Shown here piece by piece: positions 58,734 through 64,000 of a DNA stretch of 64,000 nt. The position numbers were made by a program, and so were the translations under genes. The DNA is from an uncultured bacterium. GTDB taxonomy: Bacteria; Desulfobacterota; Syntrophorhabdia; Syntrophorhabdales; JANXAF01. Location of the stretch: the NCBI GenBank assembly GCA_938084905.1, contig CALKEQ010000007.1, positions 1 to 64,000 of the forward strand, in the 5' to 3' direction. The first letter of the stretch is position 1, and the number at the start of each line of letters is the position of its first letter. The notes under the pieces were generated by a model. The model ran no database searches, was not told where the DNA came from, and saw only the letters and a program-made list of their open reading frames with translations.

Positions 58734-61373
58734 ATGCTCGATAAAGTTTACAAACCAGAAAATGTGGAAAAGAAGTGGTACGATTTCTGGTTGAAGAAAG
58801 GATACTTTACGCCAAGTACGGATCTTCGTGAAAAAACATTCTCGATGGTAATCCCACCTCCCAATGTTACAGGTTCACTTCATATGGGACATGCACTAAA
58901 TAACACACTCCAGGACATAGTGGTTCGGTATAAAAAAATGAAAGGGTACAATACGCTATGGTTGCCTGGTACAGATCATGCGGGAATAGCCACGCAGAAT
59001 GTTGTGGAAAGGGAGCTTGCAAAGGAGAATCTTACAAGAGAGATCTTGGGGAGGGAGGAATTTATAAAAAGGGTTTGGGAGTGGAAGGAAAAATACGGAA
59101 GGACAATAATGGAGCAGCTAAAGAAACTCGGTTGCTCCCTTGACTGGAGTAGGGAAAGGTTTACGATGGATGAGGGTCTTTCAAGGGCCGTCAGGGAGGT
59201 TTTTGTAAGACTTTATGAGGAAGGCCTAATCTACAGGGGACAGTACATAATAAATTGGTGCCCAAGATGTATGACTGCTCTCTCCGATCTAGAGGTGGAG
59301 CACGAAGAGGAAAAGGGCTTTCTCTACTACATAAAGTACTTACTGGATTTGGAGCCAGATTATTTGGTTGTTGCCACAACTAGACCGGAAACCATCTTCG
59401 GCGATACGGCAGTGGCTATAAACCCAGATGACGAAAGGTACAAAAAGTACGTGGGAAAATACGTCATCCTTCCTATCGCAGAAAGGAAGATTCCGGTGAT
59501 ACCGGATCCATATGTGGACATGAATTTTGGTACAGGCGTTCTAAAGGTAACACCTGCCCACGATTTCTACGATTTTGAGATAGGTAAGAGGCACTTACTA
59601 CCTCAGGTGAAGGTAATAGATGAGAAGGGGATCATGAACGAGAACGCCTTCCACTATAAAGGGATGGAGAGGTTTGAGTGTAGGAGAGCTCTAGTAGAGG
59701 AGCTTAAGGAAAAGGGTCTTTTAGTGAAGGTTGAACCTTATTTACTCGTAGTTGGCAAGTGTTACAGGTGTAAGACAGTTGTGGAACCTTCTCTCTCGAT
59801 GCAGTGGTTTGTAAAAATGAAACCTCTCGCAGGGCCAGCCATAGAGGCTGTGAGGACTGGCAAGGTGAAGATAATTCCAGAGATGTGGGAGAAGGTTTAC
59901 TTTGAATGGATGAACAACATCAAAGACTGGTGTATCTCAAGACAGATCTGGTGGGGTCACAGGCTTCCCGTCTGGTACTGTGAGAGGTGCAAAAAAACTT
60001 ACGTTTCCAGAGAAGATCTTTCTACATGTGAAATTTGCGGGGATAAACTGATTCAGGAGACCGACGTTTTAGATACGTGGTTCTCATCTGCACTTTGGCC
60101 CTTTTCCACTTTAGGCTGGCCAGATAAAACAAAGGAGCTCGATATCTTCTACCCAACCTCCCTACTTATCACTGGATTCGATATCCTGTTCTTCTGGGTT
60201 GCAAGAATGATAATGATGGGAATTAAGTTCATGGGTGATGTACCTTTTAGGGAGGTGTACATTCACGCGCTTGTAAGGGATGCTGAAGGGAAGAAGATGA
60301 GTAAATCAAGAGGAAACGTTATTGATCCTTTAGTGATGATAGAAAAATACGGCTGTGATGCGTTCAGATTCACCCTTTCCGCACTTGCCTCTCAAGGACG
60401 GGATATCCTTCTCTCTGAAGAGAGAATTGAGGGCTCGAGAAACTTCGTCAATAAAATCTGGAATGCGGCAAGACTATCCCTTTCCTTTCTTAGGGGTTTA
60501 GGAAGTTTTGATGAAAAAAGCTTCAAAAATGACTCATCCTTTCTTCCAGATAAGTGGATCGTCTCTAGACTTCAGAAGGTTATAAGAAGGGTTACAGACT
60601 CTCTCGAGACATACCATTTCAATGAGGCATCTATGGCACTTTACGACTTTGTATGGCACGAATTCTGCGACTGGTATCTTGAGCTTGTGAAACCTAACCT
60701 TTATGGGAAAGTACTAACCTTTGATAACGAAAAAACAAAAGCCACACTCCTATTTACCTTCAGATCTATTCTAAAACTCCTCCACCCTTTTATGCCCTTT
60801 GTGACAGAGGAAATTTATCAGATGCTCCCTCAAAGGGAGGCAGAGAGCGTACTTTTGGAAAGGTACCCTGAAGTAAGGGAAGATCTTATAGATGAGCAAT
60901 CTGAGCGAGAGATGGAGGTCTTGAAAAACGTAATAGATACGGTAAGGAAGATAAGAGGGGAGATAAACATCCCTCCCAATGTAAGAACCGATCTGTACCT
61001 AAGGCCAGATGGGAAGAAGGAACTTTTGAGGATTTACACACCTTACATAATGGAGCTAGCAAAGGTGAATAATCTGTCCTTCACTGAAGGAGAAATTAAG
61101 GAGAAATGTGCAACTGACGTTGCCTCAGGTGTTGAGATATATGTTCCCCTTGGGGATGTTATAGACGTGGAAAGGGAGATTACGAGAATAGACAAAGAGA
61201 TCAGAAAAATAGACGAGGATCTTGAGAGGGCTTTTAAAAAATTGAAAAACAGAGACTTCTTGGAGAAGGCTCCTCCCGAGATTATTGAGAAGAATAAGAG
61301 GATCATGGAGGAGCTTGAGATCAAAAGATCAAAACTTGCCGGAAGTAAAAAACGCTTGGAGTCCATAAGGTGA
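58734..61373 (+). CDS. valS: Valyl-tRNA synthetase
   Basis: ValS charges tRNA-Val. The class I motifs are HMGH at 50-53 (PPPNVTGSLHMGHAL) and KMSKS at 521-525. The CP1 editing domain (about 195-340) contains VATTRPETIFGDTAVA. The catalytic core carries a zinc-knuckle-like CERCKKTYVSREDLSTCEIC insertion. The C-terminus ends in the ValRS coiled-coil arm (about 805-879). The 879 residues are full length and AAGGAGG precedes the ATG. Confidence 0.97.
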   Translation: MLDKVYKPENVEKKWYDFWLKKGYFTPSTDLREKTFSMVIPPPNVTGSLHMGHALNNTLQDIVVRYKKMKGYNTLWLPGTDHAGIATQNVVERELAKENLTREILGREEFIKRVWEWKEKYGRTIMEQLKKLGCSLDWSRERFTMDEGLSRAVREVFVRLYEEGLIYRGQYIINWCPRCMTALSDLEVEHEEEKGFLYYIKYLLDLEPDYLVVATTRPETIFGDTAVAINPDDERYKKYVGKYVILPIAERKIPVIPDPYVDMNFGTGVLKVTPAHDFYDFEIGKRHLLPQVKVIDEKGIMNENAFHYKGMERFECRRALVEELKEKGLLVKVEPYLLVVGKCYRCKTVVEPSLSMQWFVKMKPLAGPAIEAVRTGKVKIIPEMWEKVYFEWMNNIKDWCISRQIWWGHRLPVWYCERCKKTYVSREDLSTCEICGDKLIQETDVLDTWFSSALWPFSTLGWPDKTKELDIFYPTSLLITGFDILFFWVARMIMMGIKFMGDVPFREVYIHALVRDAEGKKMSKSRGNVIDPLVMIEKYGCDAFRFTLSALASQGRDILLSEERIEGSRNFVNKIWNAARLSLSFLRGLGSFDEKSFKNDSSFLPDKWIVSRLQKVIRRVTDSLETYHFNEASMALYDFVWHEFCDWYLELVKPNLYGKVLTFDNEKTKATLLFTFRSILKLLHPFMPFVTEEIYQMLPQREAESVLLERYPEVREDLIDEQSEREMEVLKNVIDTVRKIRGEINIPPNVRTDLYLRPDGKKELLRIYTPYIMELAKVNNLSFTEGEIKEKCATDVASGVEIYVPLGDVIDVEREITRIDKEIRKIDEDLERAFKKLKNRDFLEKAPPEIIEKNKRIMEELEIKRSKLAGSKKRLESIR

Positions 61374-61660
61374 AGATAACTGAAGAAACTGTCAGGTACG
61401 TTGCACACTTAAGCAGAATAGAGCTAAGTGAAGAGGAGATCAGGGAGTTTACCTATCAGCTTGATGCGATCTTAAAGTACATGGATCAGTTAAAGGAGGT
61501 TAAAACTTCTCATCTAGAACCAACTTCCCACGCAATTGGAATGAAACCTCTCTTAAGGGAAGATAAGGTAGAAGGGTCTTTTTCTCAGGAGGAATCTGTA
61601 ATGAATGCACCAGAGAGAAAAGGACCCTTTTTCAAGGTTCCTCCGGTAATAGAGGTGTAA
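61370..61660 (+). CDS. gatC: Asp/Glu-tRNA amidotransferase subunit C
   Basis: GatC is the small clamp subunit that links GatA and GatB. KITEETVRYVAHLSRIELSEEE at the N-terminus and the C-terminal FFKVPPVIE are diagnostic; 96 residues is usual. The GTG start at 61370 overlaps the valS TGA as GTGA. GatB is not in the window. Confidence 0.95.
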   Translation: MKITEETVRYVAHLSRIELSEEEIREFTYQLDAILKYMDQLKEVKTSHLEPTSHAIGMKPLLREDKVEGSFSQEESVMNAPERKGPFFKVPPVIEV

Positions 61661-61672
61661 CGGTAAACTTCT

Positions 61673-63136
61673 ATGAAAGATGTCCTCAGCATGACGATAA
61701 ATGAGATTAGGAGCTGCTTAAGAAGGCGCGAATTCACTGCGCTTGAACTGACCGAATTCTTTCTTGAAAGGATAAGAAAATACGATAAAGAGATCGGGTG
61801 TTATTTAAGTGTTAGGGAAGATCTGGCAAAAGAGATGGCTAAAGAGGCGGATAGAAGGATAAAAGCTGGGGAAGATGGTCTTCTTCTCGGGATACCGATG
61901 GGAATTAAGGACATTATATGTACTAAAGGGATCGAAACCACATGTGCTTCGAAGATCCTTAAAGGTTTTGTTCCCCCATACGATGCAACGGTTATAGAAA
62001 GAATGAAAAAAGAGGGGTACGTATTTTTGGGAAAGCTGAACATGGACGAGTTTGCAATGGGTTCATCAACGGAAAATTCCGCATTCCAGATAACCAGAAA
62101 CCCATGGGACAGAGATAGATCTCCAGGAGGTTCGAGCGGAGGATCTGCAGCTGCGGTGGCAATGGGTCTCTGTGTCACGGCTCTGGGAACTGACACAGGT
62201 GGTTCTATAAGGCAGCCTGCATCTTTTTGCGGAATTTTTGGCTTGAAACCAACTTACGGAGCGGTGTCAAGATTTGGACTTATCGCTTTTGCCTCCTCAC
62301 TCGACCAGATAGGACCTATGGCCAGAAATGTGAGTGATATTGCCGTAGTACTTCAGTCCATAGCAGGCCACGATCCTCGTGACTCTACCTCAATACCCTT
62401 TAGCCCTCCAAACTACGCTTCTTTTTTAGGTCAGGAGATAAAGGGACTGAGAATCGGGATTCCTGACGAGTACTTTACAGAGGGGATAGACGAGGAGGTA
62501 AAAAAGGGTGTACTTCAGGCTATAGATACACTTATCGGATTAGGGGCAGAGCCTATAAAGCTCAGTCTTCCCCACACTAAGTACGCTTTGGCCACGTACT
62601 ACATCATATGCACAGCGGAAGCCTCCTCCAACCTCGCCAGGTACGATGGAGTGAAATACGGCATGAGAGTGAACGGAAAAGATATAGTCGAGATGTATAA
62701 AAAAACGAGAGTTATGGGATTCGGAAAGGAGGTAAAGAGGAGGATCATTCTTGGAACCTACGTTCTTTCCTCTGGATATTATGATGCCTATTACAAAAAG
62801 GCTTCTCAGGTTAGAACACTCATAAAAAAGGATTTTGAGGAAGCCTTCAGGATCTGCGACCTAATAGTCACTCCAACTTCGCCAACGACTGCCTTCAAAC
62901 TCGGGGAGAGGATCTCCGATCCTTTAAAGATGTATCTATCGGATGTATTCACTATTCCTGCAAACCTTGCGGGTCTTCCTGCCATGTCCTGTCCTTGCGG
63001 ATTCGATAGCAAGAACCTTCCAATAGGACTTCAGCTCATAGGTCGTCCCTTGGACGAAGGAACACTCCTTAAAGTTGCGTACGCACTGGAACAGACGATA
63101 AATGTCAAAAAGATTCCAGATAAATACGAATGTTAA
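61673..63136 (+). CDS. gatA: Asp/Glu-tRNA amidotransferase subunit A
   Basis: GatA releases ammonia from glutamine to convert Glu-tRNA-Gln or Asp-tRNA-Asn to the correct amide. The amidase Ser-cisSer-Lys triad is Lys79 (GIPMGIKD), Ser154 ([13 protein letters not shown]) and Ser178 ([10 protein letters not shown]), the same numbering as in Staphylococcus GatA. The 487 residues are standard. It follows gatC by 12 bases. Its end overlaps the next gene by 35 bases if that gene starts at 63102. Confidence 0.97.
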   Translation: MKDVLSMTINEIRSCLRRREFTALELTEFFLERIRKYDKEIGCYLSVREDLAKEMAKEADRRIKAGEDGLLLGIPMGIKDIICTKGIETTCASKILKGFVPPYDATVIERMKKEGYVFLGKLNMDEFAMGSSTENSAFQITRNPWDRDRSPGGSSGGSAAAVAMGLCVTALGTDTGGSIRQPASFCGIFGLKPTYGAVSRFGLIAFASSLDQIGPMARNVSDIAVVLQSIAGHDPRDSTSIPFSPPNYASFLGQEIKGLRIGIPDEYFTEGIDEEVKKGVLQAIDTLIGLGAEPIKLSLPHTKYALATYYIICTAEASSNLARYDGVKYGMRVNGKDIVEMYKKTRVMGFGKEVKRRIILGTYVLSSGYYDAYYKKASQVRTLIKKDFEEAFRICDLIVTPTSPTTAFKLGERISDPLKMYLSDVFTIPANLAGLPAMSCPCGFDSKNLPIGLQLIGRPLDEGTLLKVAYALEQTINVKKIPDKYEC

Positions 63137-63749
63137 AATTCTCTCTTTTCTTCTTGCGCTTAAGGATATGGGGATAGAGGAGGTTTTTTTTGATGAAGGG
63201 ACAAAGCTTAGAAATATCATGGAGGAGGTGAGGAACTGCAAAATGTGCGCGCTTTCGCGTACAAGAAATAAAGTCGTCTTTGGAGAGGGAAAAATAGATG
63301 CCGAAGTGATGTTTATCGGCGAGGCGCCAGGTGAGGAAGAAGACATGGAGGGGAGACCCTTTGTGGGAAAGGCTGGTAAACTCCTTACCCAACTGATGGA
63401 GGATGTTGGAATAAGAAGAACGGATGCTTACATCTGCAATGTGCTCAAATGCAGGCCTCCAAACAACAGGGATCCGGAAAAGGAAGAAATAGAGGCTTGT
63501 AAGGATTATCTTTTTAGGCAGATAGAATTTGTCAGACCAAAAGTTATAGTCGCTCTTGGAAGGCACGCCTATAATACCCTTTTCAATACGGATGAAAGAA
63601 TTACGAAAGTTAGGGGACAGGTGAGGGAGTTAGGAAGCGTGAAAGTTCTGGCAACTTACCATCCCTCATTTCTTCTGAGAAATGAGGGTAAAATTAAGGA
63701 GGCCGTTGAAGATTTAGAGAAGGTAAAGACCCTTCTTCTGAGTCCCTAA
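63102..63749 (+). CDS. Uracil-DNA glycosylase, family 4 (Fe-S)
   Basis: Family 4 UDGs, common in thermophiles, remove uracil from DNA and carry a 4Fe-4S cluster. Cluster Cys ligands appear in [18 protein letters not shown] and again in [15 protein letters not shown] and IEACKDYL. The active-site motif is [22 protein letters not shown] and the second motif is [14 protein letters not shown] 63102 keeps the [14 protein letters not shown] stretch often seen upstream of the domain; ATG 63168 is an alternative that avoids overlap with gatA. Confidence 0.92.
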   Translation: MSKRFQINTNVKILSFLLALKDMGIEEVFFDEGTKLRNIMEEVRNCKMCALSRTRNKVVFGEGKIDAEVMFIGEAPGEEEDMEGRPFVGKAGKLLTQLMEDVGIRRTDAYICNVLKCRPPNNRDPEKEEIEACKDYLFRQIEFVRPKVIVALGRHAYNTLFNTDERITKVRGQVRELGSVKVLATYHPSFLLRNEGKIKEAVEDLEKVKTLLLSP

Positions 63750-63842
63750 AAAAAGGACTGACCAATTTCAAGGCAAAAAAAACTAAAAGTTTCAAAGGAG
63801 TTGCGATTGAGGTTATCTTACGATTCGAAATATGAAAGAGCG

Positions 63843-63914
63843 AGCCGATGGTGGGATTCGAACCCACGACCTGCTCATTACGAGTGAGCTGCTCTTCCAC
63901 TGAGCCACATCGGC
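63843..63914 (-). tRNA. tRNA-Thr (anticodon CGU)
   Basis: On the minus strand a 72-base cloverleaf folds fully. The acceptor stem is GCCGATG/CATCGGC with discriminator T, the D stem GCTC/GAGC, the anticodon stem GCTCA/TGAGC with loop CTCGTAA, and the T arm GTGGG-TTCGAAT-CCCAC. Anticodon CGT reads ACG threonine codons. CCA is not encoded (the next bases are CGC), so it must be added after transcription. The gene stands alone, opposite in direction to the preceding operon. Confidence 0.97.
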
Positions 63915-63935
63915 TTAAAAAGTCGAAACTTCCTA

Positions 63936-63964
63936 TTTCTATCACAAAAGGTTTGGCCGGTCAA
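63936..63964 (-). promoter_or_regulatory. Candidate sigma-70 promoter of tRNA-Thr
   Basis: On the minus strand TTGACC (63964-63959), a 17-base spacer and TAGAAA (63941-63936) lie about 20 bases upstream of the mature tRNA 5' end. The -35 box matches 5 of 6 and the spacing is ideal. No other promoter is apparent before the tRNA. Confidence 0.55.
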
Positions 63965-64000
63965 TGGCGGAGAGAGAAAAAAGTCTAGTCGATTTCTTGC

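Noticed and set aside
63741..63759. AGTCC/GGACT hairpin after the uracil-DNA glycosylase gene as terminator
   Set aside because: The stem is only 5 bp with an A-rich loop and no T tract follows on the plus strand.
63774..63795. AT-rich AAACT/AGTTT hairpin plus T run downstream of tRNA-Thr on the minus strand
   Set aside because: The stem is a weak 5 bp of mostly A-T pairs; it could be a terminator but cannot be supported in a likely thermophile.

Overview
The window looks like chromosome from a Gram-negative bacterium of the Desulfobacterota (former Deltaproteobacteria) or a close relative, probably a thermophile. The basis for the lineage is the gene order I recognise: rimP-nusA-infB-ylxP-rbfA-nrnA-truB-rpsO-pnp-M16-dut, then pyrG-kdsA-kdsD-lpt-rpoN-hpf-ptsN-rapZ-EIIA-HPr-ptsI, then thrS-infC-rpmI-rplT-pheS-pheT-ihfA-merR. 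Kdo and Lpt genes imply an LPS outer membrane. Proteins rich in Lys, Glu, Arg and Ile, with Arg mostly written AGG/AGA, suggest growth at high temperature. This assignment is inference from synteny and composition; no rRNA is present.

Layout. 79-15979 (+): a long packed run for translation and RNA processing, continuing into a protease, dUTPase, a Xer recombinase, a DHH-CBS-nucleotidyltransferase fusion, scpA and sppA. 15982-17386: a PflA-like radical SAM protein and an adenosine-specific kinase. 17441-21101: an aminotransferase, homoserine dehydrogenase and a phosphoglycerate-mutase-like protein that may be the homoserine kinase. 21098-31860: CTP synthase, Kdo synthesis, LPS export including an LptC-LptA-like fusion, sigma-54, ribosome hibernation and a PTS without any sugar permease. 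31871-35295: metK-ahcY-pfkB, a methyl-cycle unit. 35411-37230: divergent DUF763 and DUF1460 genes. 37227-48098: an ELP3-like radical SAM protein, thrS and the infC/rpmI/rplT/pheST/ihfA/merR block, then a small envelope cluster and a thioesterase. 48095-57449 (-): an acyl-CoA ligase, a five-gene branched-chain-type ABC importer and a two-component system. 57668-63749 (+): dgt, valS, gatC, gatA and a family 4 uracil-DNA glycosylase. 63843-63914 (-): tRNA-Thr(CGU).

Most genes overlap by 1-30 bases or are separated by fewer than 20, so most of the window should be read as long translationally coupled operons. No insertion sequence, prophage, CRISPR array or obvious transferred island was seen.

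The most informative unusual points are these. infC has no ATG, GTG or TTG at its true N-terminus and appears to start at ATA behind a perfect Shine-Dalgarno. A consensus sigma-54 promoter lies before livK, with two tandem TTGAAA-N5-TTTCAA palindromes 20 bp apart upstream. That site, the NtrC-type regulator/kinase pair and the importer plus acyl-CoA ligase together form a self-contained, substrate-responsive uptake and activation module. The threonyl-tRNA synthetase lacks its TGS domain, and one gene carries LptC- and LptA-like parts.
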